Shown here in pieces: positions 33,753 to 43,451 of a DNA stretch of 45,887 nt. Source of the DNA: RPQJ01 sp031404015 (GTDB lineage Bacteria > Pseudomonadota > Gammaproteobacteria > Steroidobacterales > Steroidobacteraceae); contig JANNGT010000382.1 of NCBI GenBank assembly GCA_031404015.1, positions 1 through 45,887 of the forward strand, read 5' to 3'. Within the stretch, counting starts at the first letter, position 1; each line of letters opens with the position of its first letter. The notes beneath the pieces are model-generated. The model did no database searches. It saw only the letters and a list, made by a program, of their open reading frames with translations, and had not been told where the DNA came from. A program made the position numbers and the translations under genes.

Positions 33753-34496
33753 ATGCAGATGCTTTGCAGAACGGCGCTGGGCGTCGCGCTCTCGCTGGTC
33801 GTCGCTGTTGCCCAGGCGCTCACGGCGCCCGAGCTGGTGGCGAAGAACATCGAGGCGAAAGGCGGCGTGGCCGCGCTGCAGGCGGTGAAGTCCGTCCGCC
33901 GCGAAGGCCGACTGATCGCAAATGACGGCCAGTTCGTGCTGGACCTGCGCGAGACAAAACAGCGGCCCGACTCGATCCGCACCGAGATCAGCATGCAGGG
34001 CCTCACGCAGGTGCAGGCATACGACGGCAAGGAAGGCTGGCGCATCGACCCGTTCGGCGGCCGCAAAGACCCGGAGAGGATGCCCGCCGACGATATCCGC
34101 GAATACGCCGAGGACGCTTCCATCGACGGTGTGCTCGCCGATGCCAGGGCGGCTGGTCACAGGATCGAGTACCTCGGCACCGAGGACATCGACGGCACCG
34201 CCGCGCACAAGCTCAAGGTGACGAAGCAGGATGGCGGGGTGCAGTACGTGTACCTCGATCCGGATTACTTTCTCGAGATACGCATCGAGAGCCAGCGAGT
34301 CGTGCGCGGGGTCAAGCGCACGTCCGTCACGGAGTTCGGGAACTACGAGAAAGTCGGTGGCGTGTTCTGGCCGCTGTCGATCGAGGCCGGCATCAAAGGC
34401 CAGGGCAACCCGGCAAAGTATGAATACCGGAGCGCGGTGGTCAACGCCGAGATTCCGGCGGACTATTTCGCGTTTCCCGCAGTCGTGAAGCAGTAA
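33753..34496 (+). CDS. Exported LolA/RseB-like (outer-membrane lipoprotein-sorting-like) protein
   Basis: The 247-residue protein has a signal peptide (MQMLCRTALGVALSLVVAV, cleaved about AQA-LTAPE) and a single beta-rich domain: LVAKNIEAKGGVAALQAVKS, RTEISMQGLTQVQAYDGKEG followed by WRIDPFGG, YLGTEDIDGTAAHKLKV and EFGNYEKVGGVFWPLSIEA. The open-barrel repetition is like LolA, LolB and RseB, but it is not LolA itself. It could carry a lipid or lipoprotein. GGGGATCGCC precedes the ATG at 33753. The BNR-repeat gene starts 14 nt after it, so the pair is probably cotranscribed and may act together in the periplasm. Confidence 0.75.
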   Translation: MQMLCRTALGVALSLVVAVAQALTAPELVAKNIEAKGGVAALQAVKSVRREGRLIANDGQFVLDLRETKQRPDSIRTEISMQGLTQVQAYDGKEGWRIDPFGGRKDPERMPADDIREYAEDASIDGVLADARAAGHRIEYLGTEDIDGTAAHKLKVTKQDGGVQYVYLDPDYFLEIRIESQRVVRGVKRTSVTEFGNYEKVGGVFWPLSIEAGIKGQGNPAKYEYRSAVVNAEIPADYFAFPAVVKQ

Positions 34497-34510
34497 GGGA
34501 ACAGCCGCAC

Positions 34511-37500
34511 ATGATCATCGAGCGATCTCTGCTTGCGACGCTGCTCGCACCCGTCATGCTGCTGGCCGCGCCGGCTGCGACTCCGACCACACCGGCTTTC
34601 GACGCGTCGATCGTCTCCGGGCTGGGCGCCCGCAACATCGGTTCCGCGACCATGAGCGGCCGTATCTCGTCGCTCGACGCGGTGACGATGGCGGACGGCA
34701 AGATCATGCTGTGGGTCGGCGCCGCAAGCGGTGGCGTCTGGAAGTCGCTCGACGGCGGCACCACGTTCACGCCTGTCTTCGACGACCAGCCCGTGCAATC
34801 GATCGGCGCCGTTGAGATCGACCAGCGCAACACCGAGACAGTGTGGGTCGGAACGGGCGAGGCCTGGACGCGCAACAGCGTGTCCATCGGCGACGGCGTT
34901 TACAAGACGACCGACGGTGGTGACACGTGGCAGCACCTCGGGCTCGCAGGCTCGGAGCGCATCGCCGATATCCGCATCGATCCGCGTGCCAGCGACACCG
35001 TGTATGCGTGCGTGACCGGGCGCCTGTGGAGCGACTCGCTCGAACGCGGCGTATACCGCACGCGTGACGGCGGCACGACGTGGCAGCAGGTGCTCAAGGC
35101 GCCGAACGCGTCGACGGGCTGCGCCAACCTGAGCATGGACGAAAAAAACCCGGACGTGCTGTATGCAGCGCTGTGGGACTTCCGGCGCAAGGGCTGGACG
35201 TTCCGCTCGGGCGGCGAGTCCCCCACGGCACCGTCAGCCAGCGCACTGATGGTGACGCGCGACGGCGGCACGACCTGGACGGAGGTCACGCCAGCGAAGA
35301 ACAAGGGGTTCGCACAGAAACCCTATGGCCGCATCGCAGTGAACGTCGCGCCGAGCGATTCGCAGCGGATCTATGCGTTCGTCGAATCGCCGCAGAGCAC
35401 GCTCTACGTCAGCAACGACGGTGGCGCGACGTGGGAAGCGCGCGACAAGAGCCAGTGGATGGTATGGCGTCCGTTCTATTTCGCGCGCATGACGGTGGAT
35501 CCGAACAACGCGGATCGCGTGTTCAAGGACAACGGCAACATGATCCTTTCGGAGGATGCCGGCCGCAGCTTCAGTGTCGTCGGCGGCTTCGTCGGCATGC
35601 ACGGCGACATCCATGACGTCTGGGTCAACCCGAGGAACTCGAAGCACGTCATCTCGGGTGACGACGGCGGCTTGTGGCAGAGCCACGACGGCGGCAGCAA
35701 GTGGTGGAAGGGCGAAAACCTGCCCCTCTCGCAGTTCTACCACGTCAGCGTCGACGACGAAGACCCCTACCATGTTTACGGCGGCCTGCAGGATAACAGC
35801 AGCTGGATGGGCGACTCGGCTTACCCCGGCGGCATCACCAACGGTCGCTGGGAGAACATGTACGGCGGCGACGGCTTCTGGATGTTCTCCGATCCGGCCG
35901 ACAACGATTACGTTTACACGGAGTATCAGGGCGGAGCGCTCGCGCGCGTCAACAAGCACACGCACGAGACGCGCGACATCCAGCCGAAGGCTCGCGCCGG
36001 CGAGAAACTGCGCTTCAACTGGAACACGCCGCTGCACCTCTCGCCGAACGAAAAGGGCGCCCTCTACATGGGCGCGCAGTTCCTGTTCCGCACGCGGGAC
36101 CAGGGCCAGACGTGGGAGCGCATCTCGCCGGACCTGACGACGAATGATCCGCAGAAACAGCGGCAGGAAGAAACCGGCGGCGTCACGGTCGACAATTCGG
36201 CCGCGGAAATGCACACCACGATCTACTCGATCAGCGAATCGCCGCGGGCAGCGGGGACCATCTGGATCGGCACCGACGACGGCAACGTGCAGCTGACGCG
36301 CGACGGCGGCAGGACGTGGACGAACGTCACCGGCAATCTCAAAGGCGTGCCGAAAGCCGCGTGGGTCAGCTGGATCGAGGCGAGCCGGCACGATGCGGCC
36401 ACGGCGTACGCGACCTTCGACCGCCACACGTTCGGCGACCACGAGCCCTGGGTTTACGCGACGCGCGACTTCGGCAAGAGCTGGCAGCCGCTCGTCACGC
36501 CGCAGGACACGCGCGGCATCCGCGGCTATGCACACGTGATCAAAGAGGACCTGCAGCAGCCGGACCTGCTGTTTTTGGGCACCGAACTCGGCCTGTGGAT
36601 TTCGATCGACGGCGGCAGATTCTGGGCGGCCTTCAAGGGCGACAATTTCCCGGCCGTCGCCGTGCGCGACCTCGCGATCCAGCCGCGCGACAACGATCTG
36701 GTCGTGGCCACGCATGGCCGCGGCATCTGGATCATCGACGACATCACGCCGTTGCGCGCACTGAGTTCCGAACTCATGGCCAGGGAAGCGGTGTTCGTGT
36801 CGGCGCGCCCCGTGCAGCAGCGCATCGAGGCGTCGGGTGGCTGGCCCGGCGGCGCGGCGACCTTTGTCGGTGAGAATCCGGCGAGCGGTGCCGTGATCAC
36901 CTATTACCAGCGCAACCGCCACCTGTTCGGCAATCTCAAGCTCGAGATTCTCGACGCAAGCGGACGGGTCGTCGACGAACTGCCTGCCAGCAAGCGTCGC
37001 GGCCTGAACCGCGTCGAGTGGTCGATGCGCGAGAAGCCGCCGCGCGTGCCGCCGGCCGTGCAGCTGGCCTTCGCTGGCACGCAGGGTCCGCGCGTGCTGC
37101 CCGGCACCTACACCGCACGCATGACCAAGGGGGGCCAGGTGTACGAGCATCAGTTCGACGTTGGGCTCGATCGCCGCGCGACGTTCACGGTCGAGCAGCG
37201 GCAGCAGCAGTACGACGCGGCCATGCGCGTGCGCAAGCTGTTTGGCGAGGAGACCGCGGTGCTCGAGCGCATCCAGACATTGCGGGCAAATGTCGCAGCA
37301 GCAAGCGGTAAGGCAGGCGTCGACGCAGCAACCCAGGGCCGTCTTGCAGCGTTCGATGCGAAAGCCGACCAGGCACGCAAGCGCATCGTGGCGACCAAGG
37401 AGGGCGGTGCAATCACGGGCGAGGAGCGCCTGCGCGAGCACACGGACCAGCTCTACGGCGCCATCATGGGTTACGAAGGCGCGCCCGGCGCGTACCAGAT

Positions 37501-37759
37501 GGAACGCATCGGCGTGCTGGAGGGCGAACTCGCCGATATCGAGCAGCAACTCGAAGCACTGCTGGCCACGGAGTTGCCCGGCCTGAACCAGGCGCTGCAG
37601 CAGATCGGCCAACCCGCAATCGTGGCGCCGCCCAGGGTTGCGGCAATGGCAGACGCGGGCGTCAGTTCATCGAATGCGCACTGGCTGTCGACGCGCAAAC
37701 GCAAGGACAGGAAATCGATGTTCCATAGCCTGCCGCAGGACTCGGTGCGCTTGCGGTAA
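34511..37759 (+). CDS. Large exported BNR/Asp-box repeat (sortilin/sialidase-like) protein
   Basis: The 1082-residue protein has a signal peptide (LLATLLAPVMLLAAPAAT) and many Asp-box repeats: KTTDGGDTWQHLG, RTRDGGTTWQQV, VTRDGGTTWTEV, YVSNDGGATWEAR, RTRDQGQTWERIS and LTRDGGRTWTNV among others. These make two or more beta-propellers of the sortilin/VPS10 or xyloglucanase type, so automated tools often call it a glycosyl hydrolase; no catalytic acids of that class are evident to me. After about residue 770 a beta-sandwich region (SGRVVDELPASKRRGLNRVE) and a helical end follow. The final 40 residues are unusual and basic (STRKRKDRKS). It is a periplasmic or outer-membrane protein with unknown ligand. 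Confidence 0.85.
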   Translation: MIIERSLLATLLAPVMLLAAPAATPTTPAFDASIVSGLGARNIGSATMSGRISSLDAVTMADGKIMLWVGAASGGVWKSLDGGTTFTPVFDDQPVQSIGAVEIDQRNTETVWVGTGEAWTRNSVSIGDGVYKTTDGGDTWQHLGLAGSERIADIRIDPRASDTVYACVTGRLWSDSLERGVYRTRDGGTTWQQVLKAPNASTGCANLSMDEKNPDVLYAALWDFRRKGWTFRSGGESPTAPSASALMVTRDGGTTWTEVTPAKNKGFAQKPYGRIAVNVAPSDSQRIYAFVESPQSTLYVSNDGGATWEARDKSQWMVWRPFYFARMTVDPNNADRVFKDNGNMILSEDAGRSFSVVGGFVGMHGDIHDVWVNPRNSKHVISGDDGGLWQSHDGGSKWWKGENLPLSQFYHVSVDDEDPYHVYGGLQDNSSWMGDSAYPGGITNGRWENMYGGDGFWMFSDPADNDYVYTEYQGGALARVNKHTHETRDIQPKARAGEKLRFNWNTPLHLSPNEKGALYMGAQFLFRTRDQGQTWERISPDLTTNDPQKQRQEETGGVTVDNSAAEMHTTIYSISESPRAAGTIWIGTDDGNVQLTRDGGRTWTNVTGNLKGVPKAAWVSWIEASRHDAATAYATFDRHTFGDHEPWVYATRDFGKSWQPLVTPQDTRGIRGYAHVIKEDLQQPDLLFLGTELGLWISIDGGRFWAAFKGDNFPAVAVRDLAIQPRDNDLVVATHGRGIWIIDDITPLRALSSELMAREAVFVSARPVQQRIEASGGWPGGAATFVGENPASGAVITYYQRNRHLFGNLKLEILDASGRVVDELPASKRRGLNRVEWSMREKPPRVPPAVQLAFAGTQGPRVLPGTYTARMTKGGQVYEHQFDVGLDRRATFTVEQRQQQYDAAMRVRKLFGEETAVLERIQTLRANVAAASGKAGVDAATQGRLAAFDAKADQARKRIVATKEGGAITGEERLREHTDQLYGAIMGYEGAPGAYQMERIGVLEGELADIEQQLEALLATELPGLNQALQQIGQPAIVAPPRVAAMADAGVSSSNAHWLSTRKRKDRKSMFHSLPQDSVRLR

Positions 37760-37771
37760 CGACCGACGCTG

Positions 37772-37801
37772 CACAGCGGACGCTGCGCAGCGTCCGCTGT
37801 G
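37772..37801. terminator. Perfect 30-nt palindrome between convergent genes
   Basis: A 13-bp stem (CACAGCGGACGCT with AGCGTCCGCTGTG) and GCGC loop sits in the 53-nt gap between the BNR gene and the DUF808 gene. Very stable but without a U-run on either strand; a bidirectional transcription stop or mRNA end is likely. Confidence 0.65.
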
Positions 37802-37812
37802 GCACCCTCGAG

Positions 37813-38757
<945 letters not shown>

Positions 38758-38805
38758 GGAGTCACCCGGACTGGCAGGGAGAGCACCATCTTACGGGCGG
38801 GGACC

Positions 38806-39399
38806 TCAGCGAACGAGGAAATCCCGCGTCAGCCGCACCACTTCGTCGGCGCCGGCGTCCAGTACGCTCCCGGTCGGCGTCGACAACTCGACGCGACGGG
38901 CGTCGCGCAGCAGTGAGTCGGTGCGCGCCGTCGATTCCCAGAATTCGTCGCGGGCGCGCAGGATCATTACGGGGAGTTTCAGCAGCGGCAGGCGCTCGCC
39001 CACCTGGAAACTGCCATCCGACGACGGCACGCCGATCAGGATCAGCCGCCGCACCTGTTCTGGCTTCGCGAGCGCGAAGTCGATGGCCGCGAGCGAACCC
39101 GACTGATAGCCGAGCACGTCGACCTGCTTCAGCCGCAGTGAGTCGATGAGGTCGACGAACGCTGCCGCCTGGTCCGCCACCGTCGGCGTGTGATCGGGCG
39201 CATCGGACTCGCCGCTGCCGGGCAGGTCGGGCGCGTAAACGCTGCGATCGCGTCCCAGGTCCCGCAGGATCGAACGGAACGCACGCCCCGTCTGGGCCGC
39301 CGGCGGCACGCACAGCAGCGGCGTCAGTTCGTCGAAGCCGCCGCTCGACGGAAACGAGGTGTGCAGGTGCAACTGGCCGAAGCGGCAGTCGACATACAT
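38806..39399 (-). CDS. Alpha/beta-hydrolase-fold protein lacking catalytic His
   Basis: The 197-residue protein starts MYVDCRFGQLHLHTSFPSSG and has the fold's landmarks RSVYAPDLPGSGESDAP, the nucleophile elbow VLGYQSGSLAAIDFAL (S100) and acid ILRARDEFW (D151). The usual oxyanion HG is replaced by LLCVPPAAQTG, and the C-terminal catalytic His expected near the end is absent: STPTGSVLDAGADEVVRL runs straight through. It is also short for the family. It is therefore probably inactive or uses another mechanism; a recent loss is possible. The ATG at 39399 was chosen on the family start; in-frame codons continue upstream to 39552 through a non-homologous leader. A 257-nt gap upstream shows nothing I can name. 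Confidence 0.75.
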   Translation of the reverse strand: MYVDCRFGQLHLHTSFPSSGGFDELTPLLCVPPAAQTGRAFRSILRDLGRDRSVYAPDLPGSGESDAPDHTPTVADQAAAFVDLIDSLRLKQVDVLGYQSGSLAAIDFALAKPEQVRRLILIGVPSSDGSFQVGERLPLLKLPVMILRARDEFWESTARTDSLLRDARRVELSTPTGSVLDAGADEVVRLTRDFLVR

Positions 39400-39656
39400 C
39401 TTGCGCAGGTGGATGGTCACGGGCGGCGAGCTCCTGCTCGAAAGGGCGGCACTGCGGGCAATCGTACGGTCTGAGTTGCGGGTCACTGGCGAATCCTCGA
39501 TGAGCAGTCGGCTTGCGTGCGGGCCATTGTCCGCGCGCACACTCGCGCTCACGTTGATTCAGCTCTCACTCCGATGGCAATCGGCATGACTTAATGCTGC
39601 AGTCGGATCGCAGCGCGAGTCCACCGCAATCGCCGCCGAATTATGTCGTCCGGCGA

Positions 39657-41045
39657 TCATGCCGTGTCGAGGTACCACTCGTAATCGCGATCGCTGACGA
39701 GCGCGCCGAATTTCTCCGCTTCCTGCCGCTTGATCGCCAGGAAAATGTCGAGAAAACCCGGACCGAGCGTATCGCGCAGGAAGGCAGACGCGGCCGCGGT
39801 TTCGAGCGCAGCGTGCCATTGCGTCGGCAGCGTGCGCGACGGCGGCTGCGCGTACGCGTTACCCGTCAGCGGCGGCCCGGGGTCGATCGAGTGCTCGATG
39901 CCGTGCAGCATGCCGCCGAGCACGAGCGCCGCGACCAGGTACGGGTTGGCATCGGCGCCTGCCACGCGGTGTTCGACGTGGCGGCTGGCCGCGGGACCGG
40001 CAGGGACGCGCAAGCTCACCGACCGGTTGTTGATGCCCCACGACACGGCGACTGGCGCGTAACTCTGCGTGCGGAAGCGCCGATACGAGTTGGCGTTGGG
40101 GGCGTAGACGGCCATGCCTTCCGCGAGCGTCGCGTGCAGGCCGCCGATCGCATGCCGCAACAGCGGGGTGCCCGCGGGATCGTCCGCCGCGCACGCATTG
40201 GCCCCGTCGCGATCCGCAAGACTCGCGTGCAGATGCATCCCTGAACCCGCGTGCTCCGCAAATGGCTTGGCCATGAAACAGGCGACGCGACCATGCCGCG
40301 CCGCGACGCCACGCACCGCACGCTTGAACAGGATCGCGTCGTCGACGGCTCGCAGCGCGTCGGCGCGGTGTTCCAGCGTAATCTCGAACTGGCCCGGCGA
40401 GTATTCCGACATCAGCGTGCGCAGCGGCAGGCCCAACGCGCTGGCCGCTGCATACAGGTCGTCGAACAGCGGCGACATGTCGTCGAGCCGGCCGAGGCCG
40501 TAGGCGTCGATGCGCGAGCGACGCTCGCCGCTCAGCATGCCGGCGGATGGCACCAGCCGCCCGTCGGCTGCGCGTTCCAGGAGATAAAACTCGAGTTCGA
40601 CGGCGACCACGGGCGTGAGGCCCGCCCCTGCGCAGCGCTCGACGACTCGCGCCAAGGCATGCCGCGGATCGGCTGGCGCCGGAGTGCCGTCCAGTTCGAA
40701 CATCGTGCCCAGCAGCTGCGCCGTGGGCCGCTTGAGCCAGGGCGCGCGTGTAAGCGATCCAGCGACGGGACGGCAGCACTGGTCGGCGTCGCCGACCGAC
40801 CAGACCAGGCCGGTGTCCTCGACGTCTTCGCCGGTGATGTCCAGTCCCAGGATCGAGCCTGCGACATTGCGACCGCTGCCATAGAGCGCGGCAAGTTCCT
40901 CCCGCGCGACGTTTTTGCCGCGAGCAACACCGCACGCGTCGGTGATGACGAGCTGCACGGTCTCGATGTCGGGATGGGCGTCGAGAAACGCCTGCGCTTC
41001 CGCGGGGCTGCCAACGCCGCGCGGCGTGGTGTGACTGGTTTGCAT
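39657..41045 (-). CDS. Glutamine-synthetase-family protein (gamma-glutamylpolyamine synthetase-like)
   Basis: The 462-residue protein has the GS-family catalytic core: N-terminal beta-grasp (ETVQLVITDACGVARGKNVA), metal-binding glutamates in VVAVELEFYLLE and SEYSPGQFEITLEH, GSGMHLHASLADRDG, NRSVSLRVPAG, RHVEHRVAGADANPYLVAAL and a C-terminal KRQEAEKFGALVSDRDYEWY. This is the PuuA-like branch, which joins glutamate to polyamines or ethanolamine, rather than housekeeping GlnA; the adenylylation-loop tyrosine of GlnA is not evident. The ATG at 41045 gives MQTSHTTPRGVGSP; an upstream in-frame ATG at 41120 overlaps the murB start region. It diverges from murB over 73 nt. No other polyamine catabolic gene is adjacent. 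Confidence 0.85.
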   Translation of the reverse strand: MQTSHTTPRGVGSPAEAQAFLDAHPDIETVQLVITDACGVARGKNVAREELAALYGSGRNVAGSILGLDITGEDVEDTGLVWSVGDADQCCRPVAGSLTRAPWLKRPTAQLLGTMFELDGTPAPADPRHALARVVERCAGAGLTPVVAVELEFYLLERAADGRLVPSAGMLSGERRSRIDAYGLGRLDDMSPLFDDLYAAASALGLPLRTLMSEYSPGQFEITLEHRADALRAVDDAILFKRAVRGVAARHGRVACFMAKPFAEHAGSGMHLHASLADRDGANACAADDPAGTPLLRHAIGGLHATLAEGMAVYAPNANSYRRFRTQSYAPVAVSWGINNRSVSLRVPAGPAASRHVEHRVAGADANPYLVAALVLGGMLHGIEHSIDPGPPLTGNAYAQPPSRTLPTQWHAALETAAASAFLRDTLGPGFLDIFLAIKRQEAEKFGALVSDRDYEWYLDTA

Positions 41046-41118
41046 GGTGAGAAGGGCCTGTTGTGCGGCCTGCGATGCATAGTGACGGATGCACTTGCGC
41101 AGTGGCAAGCTCGCGGCC

Positions 41119-42168
41119 ATGGCCGCGGCTTATTCAATTGGTTGGGACGTGCCGCTGGCCGCGCGCAACACGTTCGGCCTGGACGCCCGCGCGCGTTGCC
41201 TGGCCACAGTGCACGACGCGACTGCGCTGCCCGCGTTGCTGGCTGAACCCGCCCTGCAGGCGTTGCCGCTGGTCGTTCTTGGCGGGGGCAGCAACGTGCT
41301 GTTTGCGACCGAGCGTGTCGACGCGTGCCTCGTCCACCTTGCCTGCAGTTCTGCTCGAGTCGTCGGCCATGCAGGTTCGCATGCGCGAGTGCTCGTCGAC
41401 GCCGGGTTCGAGTGGGACGCGCTGGTCGACTGGACGCTGGACAATGGCTTGCAGGGCCTCGAGAACCTGGCCTTGATCCCCGGCCAGGTCGGTGCCTCAC
41501 CGATCCAGAACATCGGGGCCTACGGGGTCGAGGTCGGCACGTTCATCGCTGCCGTGCATGCTTACGATCTGGCCGCGAAGGCGTTCGTGCGTCTCGAGCG
41601 CACGCAATGCCAGTTTGGCTATCGCGATAGTGTGTTCAAGCGCGAGCCCGATCGCCGCATCGTCACGTCCCTGGAACTGCTGCTGCCGCGAGGCGGCGAC
41701 ACGAACCTGTCCTATGCAGGGTTGCGCGAGGAATTGGCCGCGATGGGCGAGCTGGAGCCCACGCCGCGCAATGTCGCCGCGGCCGTACGCAACATTCGTC
41801 GCCGTAAGTTGCCGGATCCGGCTGTCGTGGGCAACGCGGGCAGCTTCTTCAAGAATCCCGTGGTGGCACGCGCGCAGGCGGCCGAGCTGCAGGGGCGCCA
41901 CGCCGGGTTGCCCGTCTACCCAACCGCGAACGCGGCCGAGCGCAAGCTCTCGGCGGCGTGGCTGATCGAGCAGGCGGGATGGCGTGGGTTCCGCGCGGGC
42001 GAGGCCGGTATCTCGGCGCAGCACGCCCTCGTGCTGGTGAACCTGGGTCACGCGACGGGCGCGGACCTCCTCGCATTGGCACAGCGCGTCATGGTGTCGG
42101 TGCAGGAAAAGTTCGGCATCCGGCTCGAGCCCGAGCCACGCGTCATCGGCGCGACGCTGGCGCTATAG
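41119..42168 (+). CDS. murB: UDP-N-acetylenolpyruvoylglucosamine reductase (type I)
   Basis: It reduces UDP-GlcNAc-enolpyruvate to UDP-MurNAc with NADPH and FAD, an essential step in peptidoglycan synthesis. The 349-residue protein has VVLGGGSNVLFA, LIPGQVGASPIQNIGAYGVE, the catalytic Ser in VGNAGSFFKNPVV and the C-terminal glutamate of LEPEPRVIG. The length and extra loops fit the E. coli-type (type I) enzyme. The ATG at 41119 begins MAAAYSIGWDVPL; the in-frame ATG at 41089 is less likely. Its end overlaps the convergent porin gene by 6 nt. Confidence 0.95.
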   Translation: MAAAYSIGWDVPLAARNTFGLDARARCLATVHDATALPALLAEPALQALPLVVLGGGSNVLFATERVDACLVHLACSSARVVGHAGSHARVLVDAGFEWDALVDWTLDNGLQGLENLALIPGQVGASPIQNIGAYGVEVGTFIAAVHAYDLAAKAFVRLERTQCQFGYRDSVFKREPDRRIVTSLELLLPRGGDTNLSYAGLREELAAMGELEPTPRNVAAAVRNIRRRKLPDPAVVGNAGSFFKNPVVARAQAAELQGRHAGLPVYPTANAAERKLSAAWLIEQAGWRGFRAGEAGISAQHALVLVNLGHATGADLLALAQRVMVSVQEKFGIRLEPEPRVIGATLAL

Positions 42169-43284
42169 CGCAAGCTCGACGCGCAGGATCGCCACCAGCG
42201 CGTCGCCGATTTCCGTGCGCGAATCAGGATCGATGACGAGTTGCACGTCCGGTTGCAGCACGAGGTGCTCGCCGAACGGAATGCGCCAGGTGAGTTCGTA
42301 CGCCTGCTCGCCCAACGCTAGGGCAATGCCGTCGGCGCGCTTCACGCGCTGATAGGGGCTGCCGTCGCGCGCATAGCCGATCGATAATCCCAGCGTATCG
42401 TCGCGATTGGCCAGCAGGCCGCCCGTGTGCACCACGCCGGCGCCAGCATAGAGACCGATCCGCGACACATCATCGTTGGCAACGCCGAGTCGGCAGTACG
42501 CGACGAAGCTCTCCCCAAGCCTGCGTTCGATCGAGGCGTAGCCGCCGTACTGGCTGTCGCGGCGCTGCGGTGCTGCAATTTCCGGCGAGGTTCGTGTAAA
42601 GCGCCACGCTCCCGTCTTGACGCTTGCAGACGGCAAAGCCCACTCGTATTCCAGCGTGAACATCGGTCCGCCTGTGAACGGCGTGTCGTCTGCATCGAGT
42701 CCAGCAGATGCCTCGACGTCGAGCGCAGCCACACGCAGTATTCCGCCATGCTCGTCGGCATGCTGGAGCCGGACGCCAAAGGCGGTGCGCGGATAAATGG
42801 ACGGTCCTGCGGCCCCCGTCTGCGAAATGTCGGGCCCGATGCCCTGCGAGCTCGAGAGAAACAGCCCGCCCGCCTCGACCGCGTCGAATTCACCGTTCAA
42901 ATCGTAACGACCGAGCAGCAAGGAACTGTGCTCGGAAAGCGGCACGTCGATCCACGCCTCGAACAGACGGATGCCTCGGTCCGCATCGATGTTGCTGACG
43001 GTCTGCAGGTCCCCGACCACATATTCGGTGAGGCCGCCACCATAGACGTGCTGGGCGACCACGTGCAGCGTGCTGTCGCGGCCGCCCAGTGCAAAGGCCT
43101 GGTCGAACGTCAGCTCGACCAGTCCCAAGTGGCGTTCATCGCGCGCGAGGCCCCCACCGAGGTTTCTGGCGAAATCGCCCGTCCAGGAGGCGCCGAAGTC
43201 GCCTGCGCTGGCCGACGGGCCCCATGCGCTGATCAGGCCAGCGATCACGGAGGTGCCGATCAGTGAAAGGCGGACTGGCTTCAT
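42163..43284 (-). CDS. OprB-like carbohydrate porin family outer-membrane protein
   Basis: The 373-residue protein has a signal peptide (MKPVRLSLIGTSVIAGLISA, ending PSASA-GDF), alternating amphipathic strands typical of a 16-strand barrel, and OprB-family blocks LFEAWIDVPLSEHSSLLLGR, YDLNGEFD, SSSQGIGPDISQTGAAG and YPRTAFGVRLQ, with C-terminal VLQPDVQLVIDP and a final hydrophobic strand. It is smaller than P. aeruginosa OprB. Sugars are a family-based guess; a Fur-like box 64-78 nt upstream of the ATG suggests regulation by iron or another metal. It is convergent with murB (6-nt overlap). Confidence 0.82.
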   Translation of the reverse strand: MKPVRLSLIGTSVIAGLISAWGPSASAGDFGASWTGDFARNLGGGLARDERHLGLVELTFDQAFALGGRDSTLHVVAQHVYGGGLTEYVVGDLQTVSNIDADRGIRLFEAWIDVPLSEHSSLLLGRYDLNGEFDAVEAGGLFLSSSQGIGPDISQTGAAGPSIYPRTAFGVRLQHADEHGGILRVAALDVEASAGLDADDTPFTGGPMFTLEYEWALPSASVKTGAWRFTRTSPEIAAPQRRDSQYGGYASIERRLGESFVAYCRLGVANDDVSRIGLYAGAGVVHTGGLLANRDDTLGLSIGYARDGSPYQRVKRADGIALALGEQAYELTWRIPFGEHLVLQPDVQLVIDPDSRTEIGDALVAILRVELAL

Positions 43285-43347
43285 GCACGCGAATATCTGC
43301 AGTCGGAAAAATTGGCACCTTGCGTATCGGGTTGCCCCGATTCGATA

Positions 43348-43362
43348 TGCGAATAATTCTCA
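43348..43362 (-). promoter_or_regulatory. Fur-box-like inverted repeat upstream of the porin gene
   Basis: The minus strand reads TGAGAATTATTCGCA, a 7-1-7 inverted repeat (TGAGAAT/ATTCGCA) with a single imperfect pair, close to Fur-type sites (TGATAAT-N-ATTATCA, 11 of 14). It sits 64-78 nt before the porin ATG, in the gap where its promoter must be. Confidence 0.5.
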
Positions 43363-43451
43363 CTCGCGTCGCGTGCGAGAGCCATCAGCGTATGTGCGAC
43401 TTGACCTCGCGCAGAAGTCGATCACCGGGGCAGAGATCTAAAGTCCCTCGG

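Noticed and set aside
31713..34208. An 831-codon open frame that would extend ilvA upstream
   Set aside because: The part beyond 33230 is antisense to a membrane gene and a LolA-like gene with clear signal peptide and ribosome site; IlvA homology begins at 33230.
35234..37612. A 792-codon antisense open frame under the BNR protein gene
   Set aside because: Low-stop artefact of high GC; the opposite strand carries Asp-box repeats in the true frame.
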